Positions 47,039 through 56,437 of a DNA stretch of 64,000 bases are shown here, one piece after another. The translations under genes were made by a program, and so were the position numbers. The notes below the pieces were generated by a model. The model saw nothing but the letters and a program-made list of their open reading frames with translations, was not told the origin of the DNA and ran no database searches. The DNA comes from Nevskiaceae bacterium (GTDB lineage: Bacteria; Pseudomonadota; Gammaproteobacteria; Steroidobacterales; Steroidobacteraceae): NCBI GenBank assembly GCA_024234075.1, contig JACKOV010000002.1, forward strand, positions 62,001 to 126,000. Reading direction: 5' to 3'. Numbering within the stretch: the first letter of the stretch is position 1; each line of letters starts with the position of its first letter.

Positions 47039-48349
47039 TCACGCGCGCGGCATCGGCACCAGCATCACCGGGAGGGTCACCCGCTGCAGCACGGCCTCGG
47101 CCTGCGAACCAAGCAACGCCTTGGCGAGGCCCGTGCGACCGTGGGTGCTCATGCAGATCGCGTCGGCACCGACGCGCGCGGCCGCCTGCGCGACCCCCGT
47201 GGCGATGTCGTCGGCAGTGGCAACCTCGGTCGTGACCCGCACCAGTTGATCGTCGGCGCCGGCCGGAATCGCGGCCTGCAGCGCTTGCGTCGCTTCATTC
47301 TGCGGCGGTGAGCGCCCGGGGTCGAGCACGTGCAGCAGATGCAGACGCCCGCCGCCCGGCAGCATCGCCATCGCCTGCTGCACGGCACGGTTCGACAGCG
47401 GCGAGAAGTCGATCGGCACCAGCAGCGTATGCAGCTCCGGCGCAGTCTCCGGCAGCGGCGCTCTGACGGTTTCCGGCACGACGAACACGTTGGTGTCGGC
47501 GCGTTGCACCACGCCGCTCGAGATCGAACCGCGCAACAGTCGCATCCAGGCGTTGCGTCGATGGCTGCCGACCACGATGGCGTTGGTGCCCTCGATGCTG
47601 GCGAGCATCGCGACGTTGGAATCGGTGCGGCTCCAGGCCGGCGCCAGCACCAGTCGCGCCTGGGCGATCTTCGGCATGTCGGCAGCCCATTTGCGGAAAT
47701 CTTCTTCCAGTCGTCGCTCGACCGCCGGCTCGAGCTGGCCGGTTGCCCTGGGCTTGGGAAGACCGAGCCGTGCATGCTCGGCAGCCGGCGAGACCACCTG
47801 CGCCACGATCAGCTCCGTGCCGCCGGGCGCCTCGAGTCCGGCGGCCCAGTGCAAGGCGGTCCGCGCGCTCTCGCCCTGGTCGATCGCGGCCAGTATCCGC
47901 AGGCGGCGCTGACCGCCCGCCCATTCGATCAGGCTGTTCGCGTCGCGCACCAGCAGCACGGGGACCTCGCTCGTACGCAGCAGGCGCTTGGCGGCGCTGC
48001 CGATCAGCCAGCGCACGGCAGCGTTCTGCCCGACGGCCGAGACCACGATCAGGCGCGCGCCGGTTTCGGTGGCGAGCCGGGGCAGCTCGACATCGACCAG
48101 GCCGCGCACGACCTGGCACTCGATGGTCGCGCCGGTCGTGCCGCGCAGCGTTTTCGCCAGTGCCTCGATCTCCTGCGTCCGCTGCTCCAGCAGTTGCTGC
48201 AACGCGCGCGGCGGCAGGCTGTCGCCTTCGAACAGGTCGAGCACATGGATCAGGCGCAGGGTTTCGCCCCAGGCCTTGGCGAGTGCAGCCGCGGCCTCCG
48301 CGGCGGCGGTCGCCTGTGCCGAAAAATCCGTTCCGCAGAGAATGCTCAT
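47039..48349 (-). CDS. Universal stress protein with three Usp domains
   Basis: 436 residues with three consecutive UspA-like folds: about 1-140 (MSILCGTDFS ... VPVLLVRDAN), 150-290 (RILAAIDQGE ... TNVFVVPETV) and 305-436 (LLVPIDFSP ... STHGRTGLAKALLGSQAEAV ... LPVMLVPMPRA). Only the third has a good G-x2-G-x9-G(S/T) nucleotide loop; the first has SAVGQNAAVRWLIGSAAKRL and the second GSHRRNAWMRLLRGSISSGV, partially conserved. Most Usp fusions have two domains. Cytosolic stress protein, role unknown. Confidence 0.85.
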   Translation of the reverse strand: MSILCGTDFSAQATAAAEAAAALAKAWGETLRLIHVLDLFEGDSLPPRALQQLLEQRTQEIEALAKTLRGTTGATIECQVVRGLVDVELPRLATETGARLIVVSAVGQNAAVRWLIGSAAKRLLRTSEVPVLLVRDANSLIEWAGGQRRLRILAAIDQGESARTALHWAAGLEAPGGTELIVAQVVSPAAEHARLGLPKPRATGQLEPAVERRLEEDFRKWAADMPKIAQARLVLAPAWSRTDSNVAMLASIEGTNAIVVGSHRRNAWMRLLRGSISSGVVQRADTNVFVVPETVRAPLPETAPELHTLLVPIDFSPLSNRAVQQAMAMLPGGGRLHLLHVLDPGRSPPQNEATQALQAAIPAGADDQLVRVTTEVATADDIATGVAQAAARVGADAICMSTHGRTGLAKALLGSQAEAVLQRVTLPVMLVPMPRA

Positions 48350-48493
48350 GCGGCCATTATCCTCGCTGCGGCGACCGAGGCATATGGGTCGGTGACTAGG
48401 CGTTCTACCTACGTACGCGATCCAACCCGGCGCGCCCCAGCGCCGGCCGGCCGGCCCTTGCGGGTACCGGAGCCTGCGGGAACAATCGCCGCG

Positions 48494-50170
48494 GTGAGTC
48501 CTGCATCGTTTCCCGGGCGCGCAGCGCAGCGCGGCATTTTGCTGCTGCCGCTACCGTTGCTGCTGTCGGCCCTGTTGCTGCTGCCGCTCGCGGCCTGCTC
48601 GTCCCGTGATGCCGCGGCGCCGCAAGCCGACGCGGATGCCGCAACGACCAGCCGCTCCGCCTCCCGGCTGGTGCGCGGCAACGGCCCGGAACCCGATTCG
48701 CTCGATCCGCAGCGTGCCCGCAACGTCGAGTCGGCCAACGTGCTGCGCGATCTCTACGAAGGGTTGACGATCGTCGGCCGCGACGGTGCGCCGGCACCCG
48801 GCGTTGCGACGGCCTGGTCGGTCAGTGCCGATGGCCTGCGCTGGACCTTCACGCTGCGGCCGGACGCGCGCTGGTCCAACGGCGATCCGGTCGTGGCCGC
48901 GGATTTCGTCGCGGCGCTGCGCCGCCTGGTCGATCCGGCGACGGGTTCGCAGTACGCGCAGGTGGTCGAAGCCATCCGCAACGCACCCGACGTGATCGCG
49001 GGCCGACTGCCGACGACGGCGCTCGGCGTTGCCGCGCCGGATCCGGCGACCGTGGTCGTCGACCTCGCCAGCCCCACGCCCTATCTCCCGGGCCTGATGT
49101 CGCATTGGTCGACCATGCCGGTGCACGGCCCGAGCCTGGCCCGCCACGGCGCCGCCTTCGTCAAGCCGGGCAATCTGGTCGGCAATGGCGCCTTTCGCCT
49201 GGTGGCCTGGGTGCAGGGTGCGCAACTCGATCTCGAACGCAATCGTCACTACTGGAACGATGCGGCGACGCGCCTCGAGGCGGTGCGCTTTGTGACTCAG
49301 GCCGACGAGAATGCCGAGTACAAGCGCTGGCGCAGCGGCGAGCTGCACGTGACCATGACCGTGCCGCGCGGCCAGTTCGACCAGATCCGGCGCGAGCATG
49401 CCGCGGAGCTGAAGATCGGCCCGCAGCTCGGCACCTACTTCTTCGGCATCAACCTCGACCGCGAGCCGTTTCGCAGCCAGCCTGGCCTGCGCCGCGCGCT
49501 GTCGCTGGCGCTGGATCGTGAGCGCATCGTTGCCTCGGTGACCCGGGTCGGCGAGCTGCCGGCGAACGGCTGGGTCCCGCCCGGCACCTTCGACTACGAT
49601 AGCCAGTCGTTCGATTACGCCGGCCGGCCGATGGCCGAGCGCCTCGCCGAGGCGAAACGCCTCTATGCCGAAGCCGGCTACTCGGCCGCGCGGCCGCTGC
49701 GTTTCGAGCTGCGCTACAACACTGGCGATGTCCACAACCGCATCGCCGTCGCCGCGGCGGCCATGTGGCAGCAGGCGCTCGGCGCCGAGGTCGAGCTGGT
49801 GGTGCGCGAGTTCAAGGTGCTGCAGCAGGACGTCGATGCGCGCCAGGTCGATCTGTTCCGCAGCTCATGGATCGGCGACTACAACGACGCCTACACCTTC
49901 CTGCAGCTCTTCAAAGGCGACTTCGGCATCAACACGCCGCATTTCCGCGACGCCGGGTACGACGCCTTGCTGGTCGATGCCGCCCGGGAGGTCGATCCGG
50001 CTCGACGGCGCGCGACGCTCGAGCAGGCCGAGCGCCTGCTGCTGGCCGCGCATCCGGTCATCCCGGTGCATTTCTATGTCAACAAGCACCTGGTCAGCCC
50101 GCGGGTGCAGGGGTGGTACGACAACGTCATGAATGTCGTCTATTCCAAGGACCTCGGGCTCGGGCCCTGA
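48494..50170 (+). CDS. Oligopeptide ABC transporter substrate-binding lipoprotein (OppA/SBP family 5)
   Basis: 558 residues from a GTG at 48494. The start is chosen because it gives a short positively charged n-region, a strong hydrophobic core and the lipobox LAAC. The mature part opens RLVRGNGPEPDSLDPQRARNVESANVLRDLYEGLTIVG, the SBP_bac_5 signature, and later has RRALSLALDRERIVASV. It would capture peptides (or nickel/dipeptides) in the periplasm. No permease or ATPase gene is adjacent, so it is an orphan binding protein here. Ribosome site unclear. Confidence 0.85.
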   Translation: MSPASFPGRAAQRGILLLPLPLLLSALLLLPLAACSSRDAAAPQADADAATTSRSASRLVRGNGPEPDSLDPQRARNVESANVLRDLYEGLTIVGRDGAPAPGVATAWSVSADGLRWTFTLRPDARWSNGDPVVAADFVAALRRLVDPATGSQYAQVVEAIRNAPDVIAGRLPTTALGVAAPDPATVVVDLASPTPYLPGLMSHWSTMPVHGPSLARHGAAFVKPGNLVGNGAFRLVAWVQGAQLDLERNRHYWNDAATRLEAVRFVTQADENAEYKRWRSGELHVTMTVPRGQFDQIRREHAAELKIGPQLGTYFFGINLDREPFRSQPGLRRALSLALDRERIVASVTRVGELPANGWVPPGTFDYDSQSFDYAGRPMAERLAEAKRLYAEAGYSAARPLRFELRYNTGDVHNRIAVAAAAMWQQALGAEVELVVREFKVLQQDVDARQVDLFRSSWIGDYNDAYTFLQLFKGDFGINTPHFRDAGYDALLVDAAREVDPARRRATLEQAERLLLAAHPVIPVHFYVNKHLVSPRVQGWYDNVMNVVYSKDLGLGP

Positions 50171-50341
50171 ATCGGGCCAGGTTCTGCGCGGAACCACCGC
50201 ACTTCGAGTAGCGTGAATCCTCAGTCGAGCCGCCTGCCCGTGAGGATCGAGGCTATAGGGCGATTGGCTCTTTACTGAGTCAATTCATGGAATAGGATAT
50301 TTATTGAATCGATTATTGCCTGATTCAGGCGAGTACGGTGG

Positions 50342-50572
50342 TCATCTATGCCGCTCGGAACCCTCGGAATCGCCGGCTTCCGATTCACCTGCTGGCAGCG
50401 ATGGCGCGTCGAGCGGCCGCCACTCGGCCCAGTCCTCGCCCAGCAACTCCATCGGATGCTGGGTGCGATCGGACCCGTTCCCGCAGGCCAGATCGTCGGC
50501 CGGGCAGTACTTGTCGCAGCCCCAGCAGATGCGCTCGGGGTGTTTGGGATGTAGCGGAAACTTCTTGGCCAT
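50342..50572 (-). CDS. DUF3079-domain small protein
   Basis: 76 residues. MAKKFPLHPKHPERICWGCD then KYCPADDLACGNGSDRTQHP is a good match to the DUF3079 family, with four Cys that could bind a metal (C-x2-C-x3-C-x5-C). Acidic Ser/Gly-rich tail. Function unknown. The flanking 50171-50341 is AT-richer and has no gene. Confidence 0.75.
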   Translation of the reverse strand: MAKKFPLHPKHPERICWGCDKYCPADDLACGNGSDRTQHPMELLGEDWAEWRPLDAPSLPAGESEAGDSEGSERHR

Positions 50573-50692
50573 GGCGGTCGGACTGTCCCGCTCGCGGCCG
50601 CCATCATGGTGCGATGCCGGCCCCGGGATCCCCCGACACTACCCGATCCGGGGCCGCGGGCCGTCAGCGTTTGCCGCAATCCGGCACGTTGG

Positions 50693-51169
50693 TCAGAGCC
50701 GGCGCAGCTGCCCCATCGCCGGCCGGAAACCGACCGTAATCGCCGCACCGGCCTCGCCGTCGGACTGCACCACCAGCACGCCGCTGTCCTCGATGGCGTG
50801 GGTCACCGAGTGCAGCACGCCGCGCCCGATCGGCTGCAGCAGGCCGTCTTCGCCGTAGTGGGTGATCAGTCGCGCCTGCCAGTTCCTGGCGGCCGGCGCC
50901 GTGACCCGCAGCGTGCCGAGGCAGCTGTCGAGCAGCATCAGGTCGGCGGCCAGCGTCTCGTCCGAGGCCTCGGTCCGGCCGAGCGCAGTCGGGATGATCC
51001 GCAAGTGCACCATCCCTCCCGCTTCCTCGACCGCGTCGTAGAGACAGACGATGATCGAGCCGTCCATTTTGGCGCGCAGGATGCCGTCATCCTTGAGCAC
51101 CTCGAAGTGGTCTACCGCGACGTCGTGGATCGGAGGCGCGGCGCTGGTGGGTGGAACGGCTTTGGACAT
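50693..51169 (-). CDS. CheD-like protein lacking the catalytic cysteine
   Basis: 158 residues from the ATG at 51169. VLKDDGILRAKMDGSIIVCL, LYDAVEEAGGMVHLRIIP and LLDSCLGTLRVTAP resemble CheD glutamine deamidases (LGSCVGVVLYD ... GGMAHVMLP). In an ungapped alignment to the Thermotoga enzyme the catalytic Cys27 corresponds to Ser38 while His44 is kept as His55. A deamidase role is therefore doubtful; phosphatase-scaffold or other binding roles are possible. No che or MCP genes are adjacent. Confidence 0.62.
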   Translation of the reverse strand: MSKAVPPTSAAPPIHDVAVDHFEVLKDDGILRAKMDGSIIVCLYDAVEEAGGMVHLRIIPTALGRTEASDETLAADLMLLDSCLGTLRVTAPAARNWQARLITHYGEDGLLQPIGRGVLHSVTHAIEDSGVLVVQSDGEAGAAITVGFRPAMGQLRRL

Positions 51170-51480
51170 GCGCGGATGTTGAGGGGGTGAGGGGCGGCAC
51201 ACTTTGACGCCGATCACAACGATCGCGACGCGTCATGCGGGGATGGCCTTGCCGGTGGTGGGCCGTCCGCGGCGCCCTGGGCGGCTACCAGGCGGGGTTG
51301 CGGGCTACTCCATCCAATTGTCGTAACATGTCACTGATGTTCCAGTGACTTGTCCTTTACGAAGATCCCTTTGGCCTGCGCCCCCAAAGCACTAGGCACC
51401 CACCGCCTGGGACCGGATACTGGGCAGACCGGGTCGGACCCACCCGGCTCTGTTCCGACCGCTGCCCGAGGAGAACGAGA
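51170..51480. other. Intergenic region upstream of qmcA with inverted repeat
   Basis: 311 bp without a gene. At 51326-51353 there is an inverted repeat of 11 bp with one mismatch (ACATGTCACTG, 6-nt spacer, CAGTGACTTGT). It lies about 130 nt before the qmcA ATG and is the only strong symmetry here. It could be an operator or a weak terminator; no T-run follows. Confidence 0.4.
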
Positions 51481-52464
51481 ATGGACTTTGGTTTCTACGG
51501 CACGCTGCTTTTCGTCGTCGCCTTGCTGGTCGTGGCCTCCAAGGCCTTCCTGACCGTGCCGCAGGGCTATCAGTACACCAAGGAGCGTTTCGGCAAGTTC
51601 CGCGACACCATGGGGCCGGGCTTTCACATCATGGTGCCGTTCATCGATGCGGTCGGGCGCAAGATGAACATGATGGAGCAGGTGCTCGACGTGCCGCGTC
51701 AGGAGGTCATCACCAAGGACAACGCGATGGTGTCGATCGACGCCGTGGTGTTCTACCAGGTGCTCGATGCACCGAAAGCCGCCTACGAGGTCGACAACCT
51801 GCGGCTCGCGATCATCAACCTGACGATGACCAACATACGCACCGTGGTCGGCTCGATGGACCTCGACGAGACGCTGTCCAAGCGCGACGAGATCAACCAC
51901 CGCCTGCTGCAGGTCGTCGACGATGCGACCATGCCCTGGGGCGTGAAGTGCACCCGCATCGAGATCAAGGACATCAGCCCGCCGAGCGACCTGGTCGAAT
52001 CGATGGGTCGGCAGATGAAGGCCGAGCGCGACAAGCGCGCCAACATCCTCGACGCGGAGGGCTTCCGCCAGGCCGCGATCCTCAAGGCGGAGGGCGAGAA
52101 GCAGTCGGCGGTGCTGAAGGCCGAGGGTGAAAAGGAAGCCGCGTTCCGCGAGGCCGAGGCCCGCGAGCGCCTGGCACAGGCCGAGGCGCGGGCCACCGCG
52201 ATGGTGTCGCAGGCCATTGCCCAGGGCGACATCCAGGCCATCAACTACTTCGTCGCGCAGAAATACGTCGAGGCGCTGCAGGCGCTCGCGGCCGCGCCGA
52301 ACCAGAAAGTGTTCCTGATGCCGATGGAGGCGACCGGCGTCCTCGGTGCGCTCGGCGGCGTCGCTGAGCTCGCGCGGGACGCGATGGCCCGCCAGCCCTC
52401 GCAGCAGCCCGATGCCGGACGTTTGCCGCCGCGCAATCCGCCGCGCCCGCCGTCGGCCGGCTGA
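51481..52464 (+). CDS. qmcA: SPFH/stomatin-family membrane protein QmcA
   Basis: 327 residues. One N-terminal membrane segment (FYGTLLFVVALLVVASKAF), then the PHB/SPFH domain (TVPQGYQYTKERFGKFRDTMGPGFHIMVPFID), with the typical LDVPRQEVITKDNAMVSIDAVVFYQVLD and an Ala/Glu-rich coiled coil (LKAEGEKQSAVLKAEGEKEAAF). Pro-rich tail. Strong ribosome site (GAGGAGAACG). A membrane microdomain scaffold that pairs with the NfeD-like protein encoded 10 nt downstream. Confidence 0.94.
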   Translation: MDFGFYGTLLFVVALLVVASKAFLTVPQGYQYTKERFGKFRDTMGPGFHIMVPFIDAVGRKMNMMEQVLDVPRQEVITKDNAMVSIDAVVFYQVLDAPKAAYEVDNLRLAIINLTMTNIRTVVGSMDLDETLSKRDEINHRLLQVVDDATMPWGVKCTRIEIKDISPPSDLVESMGRQMKAERDKRANILDAEGFRQAAILKAEGEKQSAVLKAEGEKEAAFREAEARERLAQAEARATAMVSQAIAQGDIQAINYFVAQKYVEALQALAAAPNQKVFLMPMEATGVLGALGGVAELARDAMARQPSQQPDAGRLPPRNPPRPPSAG

Positions 52465-52474
52465 GGAGCCTGCA

Positions 52475-52918
52475 ATGATCGAGTTCCTGCAAGGACTGAA
52501 CTGGTGGCAATGGATCGTCTTTGCACTGGTGCTCGGTGCGCTCGAGACCTTCATGCCCGGTGCGGTCGCGATCTGGTTCGCGGCCTCGGCGGCGATCATC
52601 GGCCTGCTGCTGGTCGTGGTGCCGCTGCCCTGGCAATGGCAGTGGGTGCTGTGGGCGGTGCTCGGCGTCGTCGCGATGCTCTGGTACCGCAACTACAAGA
52701 AAGCCAATCCCGACGAGGAGCCGGCACCGACGCTGAACCGGCGTGCCGAGCAGTACGTCGGCCAGCTGTTTACCCTGGTCGAGCCGATCGAGCACGGCTT
52801 CGGCAAGGTCCGCCTCGGTGATGGTGTCTGGAAAGTCTCCGGCGGCGATACACCCGCCGGCGCGACGGTGCGCGTCATCGGGGTGGACGGGGCCGTACTG
52901 AAGGTGGAACGTTCATGA
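52475..52918 (+). CDS. NfeD-like (short) membrane protein
   Basis: 147 residues with GAGGAG upstream. Two to three TM helices (WWQWIVFALVLGALETFMPGA, AIIGLLLVVVPLPW, WQWVLWAVLGVVAMLW), then a soluble OB-fold: QYVGQLFTLVEPIEHGFGKVRLGDGVWKVSG ... GATVRVIGVDG. This is the YbbK/NfeD1b short type that accompanies QmcA in an operon. Confidence 0.9.
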   Translation: MIEFLQGLNWWQWIVFALVLGALETFMPGAVAIWFAASAAIIGLLLVVVPLPWQWQWVLWAVLGVVAMLWYRNYKKANPDEEPAPTLNRRAEQYVGQLFTLVEPIEHGFGKVRLGDGVWKVSGGDTPAGATVRVIGVDGAVLKVERS

Positions 52919-52944
52919 CCTAGGTATTTCAGGGGAGATTCGCG

Positions 52945-53373
52945 ATGCCGACTGCCGAAAGCCTGCTCAGCCGCAAAAGCGGCACTCTCTATGCGATCGG
53001 TCCCGATGAGCCCGTGCTCGAGGCGATCCGGTTGATGGCCGAGCGTTCGATCGGAGCCGTGCTGGTGATGCGCGGCGAGGAACTGGTCGGCATCCTTTCC
53101 GAGCGCGACTACGCCCGCAAAGTCGTGCTGCTGGGCCGCTCCTCGAGCGACACGCCGGTCGGCCAGATCATGAGTTCACCGGTCATCACCGTATCGCCGA
53201 CGGAATCGATCGATGACTGCATGCGGGTCATGACCGAGCGTCGTATCCGTCATCTGCCGGTGAGTCAGGATGGGCGGGTCATCGGCATCCTGTCGATCGG
53301 CGATCTGGTCAAGGCGGTCATCGATCAGCAGCGGCGCACCATCGAAGAGCTGGAGCACTATATTCATTCCTGA
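52945..53373 (+). CDS. Tandem CBS-domain protein
   Basis: 142 residues, two CBS motifs (SGTLYAIGPDEPVLEAIRLMAERSIGAVLVM ... GILSERDYARKVV and MSSPVITVSPTESIDDCMRVMTERRIRHLPVSQDGRVIGILSIGDLV). Such stand-alone modules bind adenine nucleotides and regulate partners. Ribosome site GGGGAG. It follows the qmcA-nfeD pair but faces trkH from the convergent side. Confidence 0.93.
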   Translation: MPTAESLLSRKSGTLYAIGPDEPVLEAIRLMAERSIGAVLVMRGEELVGILSERDYARKVVLLGRSSSDTPVGQIMSSPVITVSPTESIDDCMRVMTERRIRHLPVSQDGRVIGILSIGDLVKAVIDQQRRTIEELEHYIHS

Positions 53374-53421
53374 GCTGGCCACTCCCGAGCCGGCCGCCGG
53401 CGGCCCGCGGGCGGGCCTGGC

Positions 53422-54870
53422 TCACCTGCGCCAGAACACCGGCGTGAACAGCACCAGCACGCTGAAGATCTCGAGCCGTCCCAGCAGCATTGCCACGCTG
53501 CAGATCCAGGTCTGCACGTCGGTGAGCACTCCGTAGGTGCCGGTAGCCCCGGTGGGACCCAGGCCGGGACCCATGTTGTTGACGCAGGCGACGATCGAGC
53601 TCAGCGCGGGGCCGAAGTCCATGCCGGTCAGCAGCAGCGCGAAAGTCAGGATCGCGATGGTCTGGAAATAAAGGAAAATGAACGCGAGTACCGACTGCGC
53701 CACGCGGTCGGGTATCACCTGTCCGCCGATACGGATCGGCACGATCGCCGACGGGTGAACCAGCAGCTTCATCTCGCGGGTGGCCTGTCGGGCCAGCAGC
53801 AAGGTGCGGAACATCTTGATGCCGCCGCCGGTCGATCCGGTCGCGCAGACGATGCCGCTGAGGAACAGCAGCCAGAACGGTGCGAAGATCGGCCAGAGCT
53901 CGTAGTTCGCGGTGACGAAACCCGAGGTCGTGGCGATCGAGACCACGGTGAAGGTGGCATGGCGAAGCGAGGTGCTGAAATCAGGATAACTGCGCGACGT
54001 GAACAGCAGCCAGGTGACCAGCACGATGCTGGCCAGCAGGATCGCCACGATGGCCTTGGCTTCGGAGTCGTTGCGGTACGGCTGCAGCGACATTCTGCGG
54101 AAGGCCACGAAATGCCGGGCGAAGCTCAGCGACGACACCAGCATGAAACCGACCAGGGCCAGCTCGATGCCGAGCGAATCGAACCAGCCGATGCTGCGAT
54201 CGTGGGTCGAAAAGCCGCCGAGGGCGACCACCGAGAAGCCGTGGCAGATCGCGTCGAACCAGCTCATGCCGAGCAGCTTCAGTGCCGCGATCGCCAGCGC
54301 CGTGATGCCGGCATAGGTGAACCACAATGCCTTGGCCGTCTCGGTGATCCGCGGCGTCAGCTTCTGGTCCTTGACGGCGCCGGGCGCCTCGGCGCGATAC
54401 AGCTGCATGCCGCCGACACCGAGCAGCGGCAGCACGGCGACCGCCAGCACGATGAGGCCGATGCCACCGAACCAGTGCATGACGTGGCGCCAGAAATTGA
54501 TCGACGGCGGCAACTGGTCGAGGCCGGTGAGTACCGTGGAGCCGGTCGTCGTCAGACCGGAAACCGCCTCGAAATAGGCATCGGTGAACGATAGCCCGGG
54601 CAGCGCGATCAGCAGCGGGATCGCGGCCGAGGCCGACATCAGCGTCCACGACAGCGTGACCAGCAGAAAGCCGTCGCGCGGTTTCAGCTCGCGTTTGTAG
54701 TGTCGCGTCGCGGCGGCCAGGCCCAGTCCGCCGACCACGTTGATCGCAGCGGCGATGACGAAATCGATGAACATGCCGTCCTGGAGGATCAGCGAGCAGG
54801 TCATCGGCAACAGAAAAGTGGTCGCGAAGAACGCCAGCATCAAGCCGAGGATATGGGCGACCGCGAGCAT
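53422..54870 (-). CDS. trkH: Trk potassium uptake transporter, channel subunit TrkH
   Basis: 482 residues, about ten TM segments in four M1-P-M2 repeats. Pore-loop glycines appear in SGLTTTGSTVL, GFSVVALGGFSTHD, TSGFVTANYELW and VNNMGPGLGPTGATG, the expected four selectivity loops. The Gly-rich SGIVCATGSTGGGIKMFR carries the intramembrane loop. It imports K+ with TrkA, encoded 57 bp upstream on the same strand. Confidence 0.95.
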   Translation of the reverse strand: MLAVAHILGLMLAFFATTFLLPMTCSLILQDGMFIDFVIAAAINVVGGLGLAAATRHYKRELKPRDGFLLVTLSWTLMSASAAIPLLIALPGLSFTDAYFEAVSGLTTTGSTVLTGLDQLPPSINFWRHVMHWFGGIGLIVLAVAVLPLLGVGGMQLYRAEAPGAVKDQKLTPRITETAKALWFTYAGITALAIAALKLLGMSWFDAICHGFSVVALGGFSTHDRSIGWFDSLGIELALVGFMLVSSLSFARHFVAFRRMSLQPYRNDSEAKAIVAILLASIVLVTWLLFTSRSYPDFSTSLRHATFTVVSIATTSGFVTANYELWPIFAPFWLLFLSGIVCATGSTGGGIKMFRTLLLARQATREMKLLVHPSAIVPIRIGGQVIPDRVAQSVLAFIFLYFQTIAILTFALLLTGMDFGPALSSIVACVNNMGPGLGPTGATGTYGVLTDVQTWICSVAMLLGRLEIFSVLVLFTPVFWRR

Positions 54871-54927
54871 GGGATGTCGTGTGGTGTATGGAGTGCGCGG
54901 ACCGCTGCAGCGCCGGGCTGGCTCTGC

Positions 54928-56307
54928 TCAGCGGCGCCCGAGCGTCTCGCCGAGGAACAGGCGTTCGACCTGTTCGACGTGGCGTCGATCGATGATGAAC
55001 AGGATCACGTGGTCGTCCGCCTGCAGGATGGTGTCGTGGTGGGCGATGATCACCTGGTCGCCGCGGACGATGCAGCCGATCGACGTCCCCTCCGGCAGCT
55101 TGATGTCCTCGATGCGTTTGCCGACCACGCGCGAACTGCGGTGATCGCCGTGGATGATGGCCTCGAGGGCTTCCGCCGCGCCGCGGCGCAGCGAGTGCAC
55201 CCGCACCACGTCGCCACGGCGCACATGGGCCAGCAGCGAGCCGATGGTGATCGTCTGCGGCGAGATCGCGATATCGATGTTGCCGCTTTCCATCAGCTCG
55301 GCGTAGGATGGCTTGTTGATCAGCGCCATCACCTTGGCGGCGCCGAGCCGCTTGGCGAGCATGGCCGAGAGGATGTTCGCTTCCTCGGCGTTGGTCAGGG
55401 CCGCGAATACGTCGCAGGAGTCGACGTTCTCCTCGATCAGCAGCGCCTCGTCGGTTGCGTCGCCTTCGAGCACGATGGCGCTTTCGAGCAGCTCCGAGAT
55501 CCGCCGCGCCCGCGCCGGATTGCGCTCGATGACCTTGACCTGGTTCTGCTTCTCCAGTTGTCTGGCGAGCTGGAAACCGATGTGGCCGCCGCCGGCGATC
55601 ACGATGCGGCGCACGGGGCTTTCTTCCTTGCGCAGCTCCGCCATGATCTGCCCGATGTTGTCGCGGGTGGCGAGGAAGAACACCTCGTCGCCGTCCTCGA
55701 TGACCGTGTCGCCGTCGGGCGCCACGCTGCGCCCGGCGCGGTAGATCGCGACCACGCGGGCTTCGACGTTCGGGATGTGCTCGCGCAGCGTGCGCAGCGC
55801 CTGGCCGACCAACGGTCCGCCTTTGCGGGCGCGCAGGCTGACCAGCCTGACCCGCCCGTCGGCGAAGTCGAGCACCTGCAGCGAGCCCGGATGGTGGATC
55901 AGCCGCTCGATATATTCGGTGACGAGTTTTTCGGGGCTGATCCAGACGTCGACCGACAGCGCTTCGTCGCTGAACAGCTGCGGGTGGCGGATGTAGTCGG
56001 ACGAGCGGATGCGGGCGATCTTGGTCGGCGTGCGAAACAGCGTGTACGCGACTTCGCAGGCCATCATGTTGACTTCGTCGGAGCTGGTCAGCGCGATGAG
56101 GATCTCGGCATCGGCCGTGCCGGCGGACTCGAGCACGCTGGGGAACGAAGCATTGCCGACGACCGTGCGGATATCGAGCCGATCCTGCAGATCGCGCAGC
56201 ACCTCCTCGTTGGTGTCGACGACCGTGATTTCGTTCGCCTCTTCGCGGGCGAGCTGGTGAGCGGCGGTGCGACCGACCTGGCCGGCGCCGAGGATCACGA
56301 TCTTCAT
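54928..56307 (-). CDS. trkA: Trk potassium uptake regulatory subunit TrkA
   Basis: 459 residues with two RCK/TrkA-N plus TrkA-C repeats. Rossmann motifs MKIVILGAGQVGRTAAHQLA and IVIAGGGHIGFQLARQLE, with ensuing acidic residue (VVDTNEE) for NAD(H) binding. It gates TrkH according to nucleotide state. Same strand and directly upstream of trkH. Confidence 0.96.
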   Translation of the reverse strand: MKIVILGAGQVGRTAAHQLAREEANEITVVDTNEEVLRDLQDRLDIRTVVGNASFPSVLESAGTADAEILIALTSSDEVNMMACEVAYTLFRTPTKIARIRSSDYIRHPQLFSDEALSVDVWISPEKLVTEYIERLIHHPGSLQVLDFADGRVRLVSLRARKGGPLVGQALRTLREHIPNVEARVVAIYRAGRSVAPDGDTVIEDGDEVFFLATRDNIGQIMAELRKEESPVRRIVIAGGGHIGFQLARQLEKQNQVKVIERNPARARRISELLESAIVLEGDATDEALLIEENVDSCDVFAALTNAEEANILSAMLAKRLGAAKVMALINKPSYAELMESGNIDIAISPQTITIGSLLAHVRRGDVVRVHSLRRGAAEALEAIIHGDHRSSRVVGKRIEDIKLPEGTSIGCIVRGDQVIIAHHDTILQADDHVILFIIDRRHVEQVERLFLGETLGRR

Positions 56308-56437
56308 GGCGGGCGCAAGCTTAAACCTCGCCGCCCCGGCTGGGTACTTGCGCTTCGGTTGCCATGGCCGCTACCGATCGCTGCTGCCCATGGGGACCGC
56401 CGGTGGCGAGGGTTCACCCCGCACCCCGCCAGGGTCT

